NCBI GenBank assembly: GCA_003342815.1
Contig: PTEX01000273.1
Location: forward strand, 675,528-739,527
Direction of reading: 5' to 3'
Source of the DNA: Eudromia elegans
Taxonomy: Eukaryota; Chordata; Aves; Tinamiformes; Tinamidae
DNA length: 64,000 nucleotides
The notes below the pieces were generated by a model. The model was not told the origin of the DNA. It did no database searches and was given only the letters and a program-made list of their open reading frames with translations. Position numbers and translations under genes: made by a program. The first letter of the stretch is position 1, and each line of letters starts with the position of its first letter. Positions 13,031 through 26,260 of this stretch are shown here, one piece after another.

Positions 13031-13143
13031 CTACACCAGCAGTCCTGGGACTTTCATGGAGCTACTGTGAATATGTTCACAGCATGAGAAGACGGACAAC
13101 ATGCTGTTAAAATGCTGCTTCTCAAATCCCAGGACTGCTGTAG
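13031..13143. repeat. Inverted-repeat element, possible MITE remnant
   Basis: A perfect 14-bp arm (CAGCAGTCCTGGGA at 13037-13050) recurs inverted at 13127-13140, and outer pairing continues into CTACA/TGTAG with a 3-nt insertion on the left. Inside lies a smaller palindrome (CTGTGAA, 4 nt, TTCACAG near 13066-13083). The CAG...CTG ends resemble terminal repeats of hAT/Charlie-type MITEs, but I find no convincing 8-bp target duplication. A chance-derived or template-switch hairpin is the alternative. Confidence 0.4.
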
Positions 13144-16100
13144 TGCTGTTGTCATGTCTGCATTAATTCAAATACATGCTTAAAAAAGACCCATTATGAT
13201 CTACCATTCTAAAACTGTGTCAGTGTTTTTATATTTTAGCCTTTTTAGGGCTGAAGGGCTAAGAAGAAAAGTATCTGTCTTTGTAGAAAAATATGTCTTG
13301 GGATTTGGCATACTTGATTCAATTGTTAGTAAAAGGACTTTTTCCAAAACATAAAATAATCTAAAGGCAATGATTAAAATTTGCCAGATGTATTTTGTTT
13401 TGCAAAACATTCATAAAGAAACTGCCATTGTACAATGACACAAGAGTTTTTAATTTCATTTTTAACCATTTTTTAAATAGGGAATAAAAGCTTTGGACAG
13501 AGAGCCTTATATTAAAAATATACTATACTATAACATAAAAAGGAAACAATGTTTGTTTTTTGGCTTTTTTTTTAATGACTCTCTTTCCAGTAATCTTCTT
13601 TTAGCTCTTCAGTCATCCTTTATTAAATAGATTTGAACATCTTCAAAGAAAACAAACTTCAGTGGTATAAAATCAGTATGGGGGAGAGACTGAGGACTGG
13701 GATTTATTTAGTAACATATTAAGCAAACTGCTCTTTTCTAATGATCATGATGTTTAAAGAGAGGTTTAAAGACATGTTCAGTTGCAATGGTTATGCTTGC
13801 AAAAACATAAAGAGGTAACAAAAATTGGCAATAGTTTATTTAGAGCTCTAGAAATTTTTTAGAGTAGTTCATGCACAGGACAGCTTTTGTTCTGTTGTCT
13901 TCAAGGAGGATGGAAAAGTATAAGGGAACTGCAAGGCCAAGAGGTTTAATTCATACTTTGTGATACAATCTAAATGTTAAAGGCAGCTATATTTGAAACA
14001 AAAAACCAAAACAAACAAAAACAGCAAATCTGAGATAGATGATACAACTGAGCTGGTTCCAGAATAGACTGATGTGCACTAAGGCAAAAAAGAAAGATCC
14101 GTTTGAAGATTCTGGAAGACTGTAAGGTCAAAGAGATAGAAAACTTCATTTTACATCTAGAAAATACATTAAATAAAATTTGCTATAGCAGTTGCATATA
14201 CTACATTAGAAGTGCTATATCAAATTTGGGTGAAATTACAGATATAAGACACTATAAATCTTATGCCACATTAGAACTGAATGGCTTGTGATTAAGTAAG
14301 TCAGGGAGAAGAGGGCTGAGAAAGGAGTTAATGGCTATAATCCCTGCTGTGTTGACTGAATGCAGGGACTTGCATACAGTACTCTCACAAACTGGTTAAG
14401 TGCATTATTCATAGCACTGTTGACATATTTGAAGTGTCTTTTTCATTTTAACTGTATAATCTTCTAATTATATAGTCTCCTGATCATTTTAGGTTAATGG
14501 AAATAGTATATACTGATCAAAAGGACATCTTGAGTTCTTCTAAAAATCTTCCTACCAGTCAAATAGTTAATATAGAAACTGTAAAGTTGAAAAATTATAT
14601 ACTGAAAACAAATGTATTTATTTTTGACAGTAAGAACTTCATATGTAGCATTTATGACTTCTTAAAAGGGAAAGTTTAACTATACTATGCTCTGTACTTC
14701 CATATTCAAGGTCTTTCATGCTGGTTTGGATTTCTCTCTATAGCAAGAAAGTACAAATTGGGAAGCTGCAGTGCAATCACTATGGAAAGGAGTGAAGCAT
14801 AAGTTACTTTTAAGAAAGAAAAAGGATTGTTAAGAGAAACACATTCACATTTACTTTTTCCTGCCCTAAAATGTAGTAGCAACTCCTCTCTGTCTTCACA
14901 TTAACACTAGCAGGCCACCAAAATACTTCTAGCAAGAGCATCATCAGGCACTGGACACTTACTGGAGAGGCTCATTTAGATGTACACAAATCATAAGCTT
15001 TATAACAAAGCCAGAACTTTTGCTCTGTTGAAACAGATAATCAGAGATAGGTGACAAAATGTACTCCTCATCTGAATTAAAATATGGGCATGTACTAATA
15101 TATCTTATTATACTGATTAGTATAACAGTTCTCCTCTGTCATGATCAGATGCATAGTGCTATTAGAGCAGGCTGTACAAACATTTAGGAAACATAGTCCA
15201 GTGTCATTAATATGTTATATGGACAATTTGTAGTAACATACTTCTGTTCCTTTGCAGACTTTTCAAACTGTACTATAAGCCTAATTACTCTTGTTATTCA
15301 TATAACATGATTATATGACCTTGCTTTGCAGCCATTACGTACTTTGCTTATTTCTAACTCTCAAAAGCTTATTTTCTAACTCTCAACTTTTACCTTGGCC
15401 TTTCAAATGAAATTGCTGTCTATCCTTAATGTCTAGAATGATTAAGAGAAAAGGCAAAATACTGCTCATAGTGGCAGGATCTCCCTTGCTGTCTTTTCTT
15501 TGTACTGTCTCTCCTTTTTATTTTATGTTAGTATATATATATATACACACACACACACACAAGTGTATATATGTATAGTGTATAACATATATGCACATAT
15601 AGTGTATATATGTTTGAATATAGGTGTATATATGACACAGTATACATGTTTTTACTGGCAAATTTTTCTAGGTTATTCCATGCAGTCTCTGAGAGGGAAG
15701 GTGGAAACTACATTTGAATTGCAACAGCAGTTTTGCAGAGGAGCAGATCTTACTGCCTGAGATCATCTCCAAGGAAAAGAAGGATTGCTTTGCGAGGAAA
15801 GGTGAAGTCTATGTTTAGTCTTATTTCCTAAGACTGCAAATCCTCATATCTTTCATTGCATTTTTTTGTGATTTTTTTTTTTTCAAAAGTATTGACTGTT
15901 AGGGTGATACAATACACCTGCATGCTTTTCCTAGAAAGTTGCTTTCATATTCATCATAGTTGTACAACAAAAGCTTTACAAGTGATTTGAGTACAATCTA
16001 CTGTCAAAGAAAGACAAAAGAGAAATACAAAGGAATGCAATAGGTGTGTATTGCTCAAAATGAGTGTTTCGGGAGCTGATGCGTGTTTTTTCTTTCAGAT

Positions 16101-16747
16101 TGTCAAGGTTGGAAAAACTATACTGAAGTTTATAATACATTTACCAACATTACACAGAATCCTGGTAAAAGTGTTCTTGGTAACAAATGAAAGCATCTGC
16201 TTTGTATTTCTTTTTCTGCAGTTGTTCCTGGTTTCTTTTGTATGTTTCCTGCTTGCGACTCTCAAACCTTAGCAAGAAACAGTTGGTTCTCAGCGCTGCT
16301 GAAGATCTCTGTAATCTCCCATTTGCAAATTTATCCCAAAGCATACACTTATGATTTTTTTTTTGTAAAATATTTCCAAAATTTAATTTGTCATAGCTAG
16401 GAAATATCTTGATAAGAAAATTCAGATTCTATTATGCATTAGTATGACCAACAGAAAGACCCAGACGACACATTTGATTTCATTTCTTCTTTACTGACAA
16501 TTCTTTTCACGTATGTAGCCTACTGAAACAATTTTGGGTTTTATTTTGAAGGTCTGATTCTTTGTTCAGATTCAGTTTTGAATTTCTAAGATTCCTAAGA
16601 CTCTATGTGCAAAAGCCTGATCTAGAAAGAAAGAAAATATCTAATTTGCTGACTCTTTAGTTCTTTTTCTCTATGTTACTTGTCTGCAAAAGCTTTTGCT
16701 GTTAGTTTCTGGCTAAATATCGTTATGTTGTCTGGCAAAGAAAACTA
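13144..16747. other. AT-rich non-coding DNA, no gene recognised
   Basis: AT-rich sequence with short frames only and numerous poly-T and poly-A stretches. One compound microsatellite at 15531-15560 is listed separately. No transposon end or RNA gene recognised. Confidence 0.55.
15531..15560. repeat. (TA)n(CA)n compound microsatellite
   Basis: A TA run followed by about nine CA units. Degenerate GTATATA and GTGTATA words continue to about 15650. Simple repeat expansion in AT-rich DNA. Confidence 0.9.
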
Positions 16748-16997
16748 TCATCATAGAATCATAGAATCATTATGGTTGAAAACTGTAAACCCATCACCAC
16801 CCTGCTTCTTAAACCGTGTCCCTCAGTGCCTCATTTACACGTTTCTTGAACACTACCAGGGACAGTGACTCCACAGCTTCCATGGGCAGCCTGTCCCAAT
16901 GCTTCACCACTCTTTGTGTATAGAAATTCTTCCAAGGGTCTAACCTGAACTTCCCCTAGCACAATTTGAGGCCATCATTGTCACCCTTCTCTTTTAC
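16748..16997 (-). mobile_element. CR1 LINE, 5'-truncated 3' end, minus orientation
   Basis: The left edge has ATCATAGAATCATAGAATCAT, the inverted form of the CR1 3'-terminal microsatellite-like tail. Further right are CR1 landmarks in antisense: AAACCGTGTCCCTCAGTGCC, GACAGTGACTCCACAGCTTCC, GGGCAGCCTGTCCCAATGC and CACAATTTGAGGCCATCATTG. So the element lies on the minus strand, with its 3' end at the left, and is heavily 5'-truncated as is usual for CR1. The wording matches the avian CR1-C/D/F-like families better than the family seen at 44645. It is diverged and has no usable reading frame. Confidence 0.9.
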
Positions 16998-19833
16998 TGT
17001 TAGATTTCCAGAAAACCAGACAATGTCTGACCAAACGTGTCATTCAATGCCTACAAGCAAGTAAGCCTCCATAAGGCAATAAATATGCCCATTTAAGCTT
17101 CAGAACTGAAAGGTCCACTAGATCATAGTTTCTACTAAGTCTACTAGTCTACTAAGTCTACTAATGAATGAAACCACAGCATTGAAAGGCACCTAATATA
17201 TTTTAGCAATCAGTTTCTAGAAATAATTGTAATTCTTTGCCCTCACATTGGTTTCTGCTTAGGCAACTATTTCAGATAAGTCAAATTTTGGAAACAATCT
17301 CTCACTTTGTTTTGCTCTGGAGAATAATCTGTCTGGAACCTCTTGAATTTGAGAATGACAAAGAGGAATTCCTCAGAAGTTCAGACCCTCAAGATATTAA
17401 GCCCTGTGTTTCATGATTTCAGAATTCTATGCTTTTAATGCCAAGATAATGCTGTTTTTCACATATAATTGTTGTTTCAATGTGTAATTTAGCAACGTTT
17501 TTGCTGGCGTTGGCTATGTTGTCCTTCAACTAAGAACTGATTATAATCTAATCAATAATAGTTTGATGAATCAATTGTAATGTAAGGACAATGTGTAAGA
17601 TGCCAATTAATTTATGTCAGAGAGTAATTTGATCAGGCTTGAATCAAATATTTGATTGTAATCTCTTTCTCTGCTCTGTAAAAGCAACCTGCTTTTTACA
17701 TTGGTGCTAATAGCTAAACATGACTGTTGTTATCCACACTGATGCATCTATTTAATGGAGTTCTTAGTTCGTTTGATATGGTTAATAGTCTCGATTATTT
17801 TTTCATAGTTTCATATTGACCATTTTTTAAAGCTTTTGTGCACTTTCAGGAAGGATAACAAGGCTTGCTTAGTTCTTTAGGCTATTCATTAAAATGCACC
17901 AAATGGAAAAACTGTGGAGACTGGATGATTCTTCCCTAGGATTTTGAACCATTAGTGTGTCCCCGAAGTGATTTGTGAGCCAATTGAGTAACAGTCCATG
18001 ACATCGTTTTGAAGGCCTGGTGTGTAGGAAGGGACCTGGTCAGACTAAAAGCTGACCAGTTCCCCATGACACTCCTCACAAATGCATTTGACAGGAGAGA
18101 CGATAATCGACTAAAGCAGGAGTACAAGACAGCTTTACTAAGAATGGTTTTATAAGTTTTGGAGTTATTAGATGTGAAAGCTTGAACTTCAGGGAGCTCT
18201 TGGAATGTCTCAGTGAATATTACAAGCTCCATTTGAGGTCTTGCAGAAGTTATTAGGAATGCAAGTGTGTCTGTGGATTTTGCATGTCTGAGAGAAAGAA
18301 TAGAAAAAAAAATTACTATGACTACAAGCATTTACAGCATCGGTAAAACTTTAACCCTTTCTAGTTTGCTGGATTAAAATGTCTTGCTTGTGACTGAAAC
18401 TAGATGAGTGCAGATTTGCTGTGAGGGAGGACATGTGTCGCTATGCTTGTAAGCAGCAGCAGGAGGAGCATAAGCTTCCAGAGAACATGAGGCAACCAAG
18501 GCTTGGGGTTATGCAAGCCCTCTCATCTAGATAAGGGACAGTCATACCCCTGGGCTGGAGAATGTGTTCTAGATGATTTTATTTTTTTAAGTTTCTGGTT
18601 AATCGGAGGTGTCTTGCTCAATGTCAGATTTAGAATACATGAGGATTGTTTCGCTTTTGGGGAAATTTCTGTGGTTTACCATCTCATAGCTCAAGTCAAC
18701 TCCAGGGCTGGCTTACAGCTTTATTTGGCCAAAACTTTATAAAAACTTAATCTGAGCTTTGTGAGAAAAGCAGATTTTTTTTTTTATGAGAGATAGATGC
18801 TAAAATTTTGGATTATTGAATGTAAAATGTTATGCATTTGTGTGAATTTTTGTGGATTTTTTTTAATTTCAAGGAGAAATTGGGAACCATCAGCAACATG
18901 CTTTTATGCAGAAGTCTCATGAATTAACTTTCAAGAAACTAAAGGGCTTCTTGAATACGAATCTTAAAAAAAAGGGGAAAAAATGAATCTGAATAAAATT
19001 TTAAAAGATTTGAAAAAAGTCTGTGTTTATTTGTGTTTTATTTGTTTATAGTGTAATTATGAATTTGTTTATATAGTTGTCTATATATTGAGCTCTCTCA
19101 TATGTTATAGTTAATAAATTTGTTATCACTGCTGGTGAAGCCAATAAGGCTCATGTAAGGCTCTGAAAGAGGAATGAGGATATCACAAAGAAGTTTAAGA
19201 CAATATTTTCTAATATATTAATTTCTGAGAATATAACCTGCGAAACTTCAACCTTTTCTTCTTTACTTCTTGATGTGTTAGCTGCAAGCAAACTGGATAC
19301 TTCATAAATTTATAAGGTACAGGTGTCAATTTGGGTTGCTACCTAGAGTTCATCCCAACTTTCCTTTTCAACTTTCAGTTGCAAGACTCAGACATAACAA
19401 TGAAAATTGAAAATTTTGTGTTCCTGTGACCCATTAAAATAATTCATAAATCTAATCAACCTTTTCAGTCATCTGTAATACTAAATATCCCTTTTCGCAA
19501 TCTGAAAAGACGTTATATAGAATTTTACTGGTCAGAGATGCCAGGGCCAGGATCTCAACTATTAAATGCCATATACTGACCTTTTTCATCTTCAGTAGAT
19601 TTTGACCAATAATTATACTGCTTCATGCCCATCAGTTCCCATAAGGGTGTAAGAACCTCCAAACTTTTATGAGATGTAAACCTTTATTCTAATTTCTATA
19701 TACATATCTGAAAAACTTTGCTCTTTCCTGCCCTCAGGATAAAAATGTGATTATTTACTAACTGTCCTTGGGGGAGTGCATATTATCAGTGTTTATAAAT
19801 ATCTGATGGGATATGTAAGAAAGACAGAGCTAG
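16998..19833. other. AT-rich non-coding DNA, with palindromic ATCA/TGAT-rich patch
   Basis: No gene recognised. The patch at about 17530-17670 is dense in ATCAA/TTGAT words and contains the perfect 16-bp palindrome AATCAAATATTTGATT at 17642-17657. A minus-strand frame of 131 codons at 17936-18331 has no domain I recognise. Confidence 0.5.
17131..17163. repeat. Short TCTACTAAG/TCTACTAG direct repeats
   Basis: Successive TCTACTA-containing words (TCTACTAAG, TCTACTAG, TCTACTAAG, TCTACTAATG) in about 33 bp, a small tandem slippage array. Confidence 0.6.
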
Positions 19834-20119
19834 ACAGTGGTAATCCAGTGAAAGAATAAGAGCCAATGGACGCAAAATGAATCAGAAGAAATTCCATCTG
19901 AACATAAGGAAAAAAATCCCAAAACTTTTATTGTGAGGGTGGACAAACACCAGATCCAGCTGCCCAGAAAGATTGTGGGGTCTCCATCCTTAGAGATATT
20001 CAAAAAGCAACCAGGCAATGTCCTAAGCAACCTGTTCTAGTTGAATCTATTTTGAGCAGGGAATTTGGACTAGATCTCCAGTGGTCCATTCCAACCTCCA
20101 CTATTCAGTGGTTCTGTGA
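19834..20119 (+). mobile_element. CR1 LINE fragment, plus orientation, 3' end present
   Basis: The plus strand follows the CR1 3' region: CCAATGGACGCAAA, ATTCCATCTGAACATAAGG, TATTGTGAGGGTGGACAAAC, GCTGCCCAGAAAGATTGTGG, AGATATTCAAAAAGCAACCAG and TTTGGACTAGATCTCCAGTGG. It ends in TTCTGTGA, one unit of the CR1 3' tail. It covers the last codons of ORF2 and the 3' UTR. Substitutions and indels break the frame, so this is an old, inactive, 5'-truncated copy. Confidence 0.92.
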
Positions 20120-22972
20120 ACATCCACCAGTTGAAACTAGAATCAGTATCTTGTGTCAGGAGCAGAAGCACCCAAGTCTCCGGAGCTTACAATGAACACA
20201 GATATTATTCATCCCTGAAGTGCTGTCATGAACTGAATATCATTTTTCACTGACAACTAATGACTCTCAAGACTATTTGTAAGTCTTCATTAATCACTTT
20301 TTTTTTTTTCCCTGATTCCCGTTGCATGACCGAAGGGCAGCATTTTATTTCTTTCTAGCTCTGCTATCATTGGATTTCCTCATTTTAATTCTTTTTGGCT
20401 TTAGAAGTGCAGCATATTTGCCTGTGTTAATGGTTATCACACAACTTTAAAAACCTTTGTGCAGCTCATCTGTTGTAGAGAGCTGTCTCTCACTTAGCAA
20501 ACTGGCTTGATTTCATCTGGAATTCCCACTGTGGGGCAGATGGTAGAGATGGCTAATATCCGTGCTACCTCAGGCATGGACTCTTCAGATCCCTGCGTCA
20601 GAAATGCGTAGTGTGGAAGGAGGCAATTTTTGGCTACTTGCTCAGGATAACTCCCTTGAGTGTTGAGGGAGCCATGTAAAGCTTCAGGCTCAAACCGCAA
20701 AACTCTTGTTTTTCTTGTCCTGGATCCCTTCTTCCATACCCCTATTTGGTGATTTTAGGATGTTAGGTTATTAATTCTGTTCTAAAACACTGTTGAACAC
20801 AAAATAATATCCACTTAGGTGTTTCACTTATATTTGACTATGTGCCAGATTTGCCTTTAATATTGACTGATGGTGCATGGTAAGGATAACAAAGGAATCA
20901 GTCAAAGCAATTGACTTTCTCAGGGATAAATAATACACCAACTCCCTGGGACTTTAATACTGTCCACTCTGAGGTGGGGACAAAGTATCAGTTGTTGAAT
21001 TCTTGCACTTTTTTTCAGCTGGGTCAGTTTGGTGTTAACAGAGCTGTTTGGTTAAACTCCAGACAAACAAGGTAGCTCAGAATGTAGCTGGGAGTGAAAG
21101 TTTTTTTACCTGAAAAAGGATCAAATCAGCTGGATCCCCATTCCAGAATGCCTGCACCCAACTCTTTTAAAAGCTTGCATTTCCAAGCTGAATTTCTCTG
21201 CTTCAAAGAACCTCATTCAAAGAGCTCCCTTCTTTGAGCTTTAGAAACTTAAAACAATAAGCTGAAACTCTGGTAAAACTACTTAACTTACCACGGTTTG
21301 ACTTATTGCTGTCCTTTGGAGCTTATCTTCCAATGAGCAAAGGAACAAAAGCAGAAGAGGAAGTTGAACTTCCTTACTGGAAGTTGTGGAGCTGAAATTA
21401 GAAAACAAGTGTCAGATTTCCCAAAATAGGTCTGATCATTTTATTCTCAAAGCAGTTCTTCCATGTCATAAAATCTCCTATGTGCCAAATAAACCTAGAG
21501 AAGACTGTAAAAGGCTGGTGTATTATTGAGGCAGAAGGTGATGGTACAAACACAAATTAGCAAGTCTTTAAGTATTGTGGTTTTGATAACAGATATATTT
21601 ACTAGTCTATTTATACTTCATAAAGTATAAAATCAGTGTTCATCTGTAATATCTATATGGAAATCTATCTTTACATTATATCTGTTCTTAGTCGTAGACT
21701 TCAACTCTTGAAGATTTCCAAAGGTTTCACACTAAATTCTAGAATCAAAATATTGTACATATAATATTCATATGTATATTCATAATATATGTATATTCTA
21801 TTAGCATTGAAAACCCATGGAAGCTTTCGGTACAGCAAGCAGGATCATACTATGCCTATGGCTGAAGTTGATAAGCAGTCGAGACTGTGCGAAAATGACA
21901 TCACCTTTTGAGCCAAGAGCAGAAATAACATAGAAGAAAGTGAAATGGTGTTGTTAGCTGAAAGAAGTGAGTACAGTTGTCTCTCTCACACATTCCCAAG
22001 AAAAGGAAAGAAACTTGGAGATTTTTGTTTTGCAAAAAGGACATTTAAAATTTTTCTTTAAAGGGGAACACAATGCAATCGACATTGCATTTTAAATATC
22101 CTAATATTATATGAAGATACCATTCTCTAATTTGGTGAAAAATGATAGCTAATTTTCTGGTTGTGACGTGCAGTCATCACTGGTGAGTTATCTTTGTGTG
22201 TGCTCAGCCTTTGGACCACATTTGGTGAGATTTGCAAATCTACATCCAAAGTTTTACAAGAAAATGATCTGTGAAAGACATGAAAGTCAGAAAGCAAAAA
22301 AGAAAATATAAAACACAAGAAATGTAGACTCTTCTCTGGGAAGCAAGCATATGAAGGATCCTTTAAAGTTACTAGCTGATAGTTTCCAGTGAGTAATTTG
22401 AAACCAATTGACACAGATGGGGCTATTTTTAGAATATAAAGTTGTATTGTATTTGATGCATGTGACAGTAAATGTACATTAACTGGAAGGAAAGCGTATG
22501 GTGAATTATAGAGCAGTGACAATACACTTAATTGTTTTCATCCTCCAAATAGGTATAATTTCTTCAAAAAGCATACTCCTTAATAGCAATATAATAACAG
22601 AAATTAAATTACAGTTACTTAAAGAACCAAGTATCAGCTTTCTTCTCATAATAGTACTGTGTGTCTAAAGTAAGAAAATATAATTATCAGGAGCTTAAAA
22701 TTGTCATGAAATTGAAAGAGTAGTGTACTACTCTTACTGTTTTGACCTTTTCAGTATACTGTAATTGCTTTGTCTGGGCATTTCTTTTTTTCCCTTTTAA
22801 AGCTTTGTCTACATATGAGAAGCAGGAATGGAATGTTGAAAAGGTTGTGGGAATAAGAACACAAAGCACAGTATATAAGCGTATTTTCATGATTTATAAG
22901 TGGTAAGAAAATTAATAATGTGCGTACAGTAATATATCATGCTATCAGTCTGCCTGGAAATCAGTACTCTCT

Positions 22973-23056
22973 ATGTATATATATGTGTGTGCATATGTAT
23001 ATTCACGTGTGTATATCTATATGTGTGTGTGGATATATATACACACACATATATAT
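22973..23056. repeat. Mixed TA/TG/CA microsatellite cluster
   Basis: Alternating purine-pyrimidine words (TATATATA, TGTGTGTG, GTATATC, GGATATATAT, ACACACACA) over about 80 bp. The TGTG block and the later ACAC block are complementary and could fold back. It is a degenerate compound microsatellite. Confidence 0.85.
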
Positions 23057-23504
23057 TTTTTATCTAAACTATTGTATTCTGTCTTTCAGAAAACAAACAA
23101 CCAAACAACAAAAAAATTGAAGCAATTCCTGCCAAAAGAGGAAAAAAGTCAGAAAAAAATAATAGATTATATTGACAAAAAATTGGCAAACTCTTTTTTT
23201 TTCCTCTCCTAATCAGTTCCTTGTTCTAAAAGGAAAAACTTGGAAATTTCATGGAGATATGATTCTTGTGAGGAATGAGGTGAATGCAGCTGAAAAGAGT
23301 CCACTATCAGAGAAATCTTTCATCACACTATGCTAATTTAGCTGTGGATTTGCAAAGTTTCATGGATTTGCAGATTTCATCTGAGTTTCTTTCAAGAGTA
23401 CAGAAAGTCTGAGATCTTTCTTACTCTGTTAGAATCAATGAGTATGCAAAATTGACAGCTTTAATAGAAAATTTCATTCTACTATTTATGCCTTTTTACA
23501 TTCC

Positions 23505-23523
23505 TTTTTTTTTTTTTTTTTTT
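23505..23523. repeat. Poly-T run (19 T)
   Basis: Nineteen consecutive T bases within AT-rich DNA. No SINE or LINE body adjoins it that I can recognise. Confidence 0.9.
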
Positions 23524-23683
23524 CTGTGCCTTCTGGAGTTCTTTTATACCTTTTGCCAGCTGTTGAGAGCTCTTAGATTACTGATGTTCTTAGTTATCGC
23601 TACTCTCCTACAGCCACATTTCTTTTTCTCATAATATTTTTGCTTCAGAACCTTCAAAACAAAATACCTTGCGTTTCTATGTT

Positions 23684-23715
23684 ACATGCTATGTATCATA
23701 CATGCTATGTATGAT
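23684..23715. repeat. 16-bp tandem duplication
   Basis: ACATGCTATGTATCAT followed at once by ACATGCTATGTATGAT, a single-step duplication with one change. Confidence 0.85.
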
Positions 23716-25132
23716 GCTTGTTGTATGAAGCCTGATAGAACGGTTAGCGCCATCTTATTTTAGAAAGAAAAATGGAAATATACAAAAACCAAACTGAAGT
23801 TCATTTTCCTTTAGGTGGTTGTTTTTTGGGTTTTTTTTTGCACAGTCATCTCTAGCATGATTTGCCATAGCATTCAGATTCTGCCTTTTTCTTTGGCTAG
23901 ATTAGCTCTTTTGCCCTATTTATGTCACTAATACCCCACGTAAATGCTGCAGGCTGCTTAAAATATAGCATTGTCAGGAGTGGATCCTTGACTGAAAAGG
24001 GGAAAAATATTCACAAATCAGATAGAAGCTTTTCTATTTGTTTTGATTTCCTTTTGATCCCGTATTAATTTAAATGCTTGTGGCTTTTAGCAAAAATAGC
24101 GTGTCCTTGTACATGACTTCTGTTCCTTCTTGTCACAAAATACATTTGTCTTGGCTCATGCCTCAGGTTCCCACTCTCAAAGAAATTTCAAAATTCTCAC
24201 AGAATTAGAAACTACGAGCTAAGCATATGACCTTGTTCCCTCTCCTTCAGTGGGCCTCAAGACCCCATATTATTTGTAACATTTAGTATATTGATTTGTA
24301 TCTAAGAAAAAAATAATTGCTTAAATCGACTATTTTTACCGTTCTTCAGCTGTTGGCTTTTGGTTTTTTTTTAATTAGTTTAAAAAACTAATTTGCCTAT
24401 ATGTATGTGTATGTGTAATTTTAACTATCATTTATGCAAATAGTCTTTTGTCCTCACTTGTATTTCTATTATATCAGGCCATGATTTCAAGAAATTTCCC
24501 TCCCTTCTATTTATGAAAGCAAAAAGGCTCTACAGACTCGCGATATTTCTCCCTAAAGATCTATCTCAAGGCTGGTGTCTCTGGCACTCAACAACTAAGA
24601 CTCATACAAATTAACATCCCTAAAGTGTCTGTCTAGTTCCTCATAGCCCTCTAATATGATGTTAGAATCCTTTTATATATTATCAGGTGGATTTTATTAT
24701 TTGTGCATATCTGGAAAAAAATGGGCTGTATACTTTGCTATACCGCGTAAAGCTGAGGTGTCTTAAATTACTTAAACATTTTGAACACATGAATATGGGG
24801 ATGACTAACTATGCCTTCAGACAGGCAGACTTTACAGATTTAGTGGGAAGAATTTGAAATTTGATAAAATGCTGTTCTTGTCAGTGTTGTAGCTAAAGAA
24901 AGAAGGTTGAGTTAAGTAAAGGGGGTGAATTGTGGGTGTTTGGATCAATAAGTATTTACAGAAGCACAGTATTTAACATTTTAGCCTTCGTAAGCAATAA
25001 AACTCCTTCCTATTAAACAAAAAGTCATATATTCATGACTTATTAAGCCTTAAATGTTGTTAGCTTTCCTTCATATCCGCATTACCTATACTTTCAAAGT
25101 GATGTCTTCATGAAATGGAGCATGGGCACATA

Positions 25133-25153
25133 TGTGTGCATGCACACACACAC
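25133..25153. repeat. GTGTGCATGCACAC palindrome with (CA)n
   Basis: Alternating purine-pyrimidine sequence with a perfect GTGTGCATGCACAC palindrome running into CACACA. Composition favourable to Z-DNA; otherwise a short CA repeat. Confidence 0.7.
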
Positions 25154-25290
25154 GTTTACATTTTAACCAGAAAGTTGCTGTTCTGATTCCAGGAATCTTC
25201 ATTTTTCTTTTGCAGTAAGGCAAGTTCAAAATTGACATTATTTTTATTATTTGTATTTAACACTTTTTCTACCTTAAATCAGAATAGCAG

Positions 25291-25322
25291 TATGTATGTA
25301 TGTGTGTGTGTGTGTGTGTGTA
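25291..25322. repeat. (TATG)n(TG)n microsatellite
   Basis: About two to three TATG units followed by around ten TG units and a TATA end. Simple compound repeat. Confidence 0.92.
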
Positions 25323-26174
25323 TACTTACCCTAAATGTGGGGTGTTTTTTTAAATGAATTGTGGTTTAATGAAATGAAAGTAGATCTATACCTACACCTG
25401 CTGTGAAGGCTAGACATGTTGAAGAAAGGAAAAATTACGTGAATCGTTTTATAACCTCTGTTTTCCAATTCTGTATTACTCCTTTTTAGAGACTTAGAAA
25501 TTTGAATCATCAGTGAAAGATGGGAATTACTCAACCTGACTAGTACAAAGGAGGAGAAAAGCATCCTAAGTATTTGTGGTAACGCATTCATGATCACCTA
25601 AGTGAAGAGAGGGGGATAGGATATACTTCCTCTTAACTCTGACCCTCTAGTAAAGGTGCAGAAACTCTCTACAAACGGATTGAACACTTAAATGCACTTT
25701 AAATCCCTATAGATGTTTTTTTTTTCTGGTTATTGATTCTTGATTCCACAGTATAGTCACAATGCCTTATGTTAGTAGGTTGGGTGAGCAAAAGATGTGT
25801 CTATATGACTCTTCCTTCAACATATCAGTATGCAGACAAGCTCATCTTACTTTCATCTGAGATAATGGCGAGTGTGGGCTTGCATCACCCTACAGAGTTT
25901 TGTAAAGATTAGGAACAGGAGACTGTTTTGGTTTCTACTTAAATTGCCTTACTAGGAAGCAGTTCTAAGCCTGCAGTGGACAAAACTTCTTGGTGGGGTC
26001 CAAAACAGAGATTCTACTCTTGCTCCATAGGAGAAAGATAAGAGCTATGTTCTTTGAGAATGTGCAATGTGCTTGGAAACTTGCAAAAGACTGGCCAAAA
26101 TTTGCACATAATATGTCATGTGTGTAACGTTAGTATGGACTCAGCTGCATGTACAGATCTGAAGCAAAAATGCC

Positions 26175-26260
26175 ACATGCTCTAGGAGACCCTGCGTGTG
26201 CAGGGGGGTTGGACTAGATGACCTCTAGAGGTCCCTTCTAACCTGAAGTATTCTATGATA
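26175..26260 (+). mobile_element. CR1 LINE 3'-end fragment, plus orientation
   Basis: An 80-bp piece with the CR1 3' UTR hallmark GGGGTTGGACTAGATGACC, then TCTAGAGGTCCCTTCTAACC and the tail word ATTCTATGAT. This is a severely 5'-truncated copy. The close match to the consensus-like hallmark suggests it is younger than the 16748 and 19834 copies. Confidence 0.9.

Larger units (their letters stand above)
20120..26174. other. AT-rich non-coding DNA, no gene recognised
   Basis: Only short frames with no recognisable product. Contains poly-T runs, a 16-bp duplication near 23684-23712, and TG/TA/CA microsatellites listed separately. Confidence 0.55.

Noticed and set aside
17936-18331. 131-codon minus-strand frame.
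   Set aside because: No recognisable domain, no splice context and no codon bias; length is reachable by chance among many frames in 64 kb.
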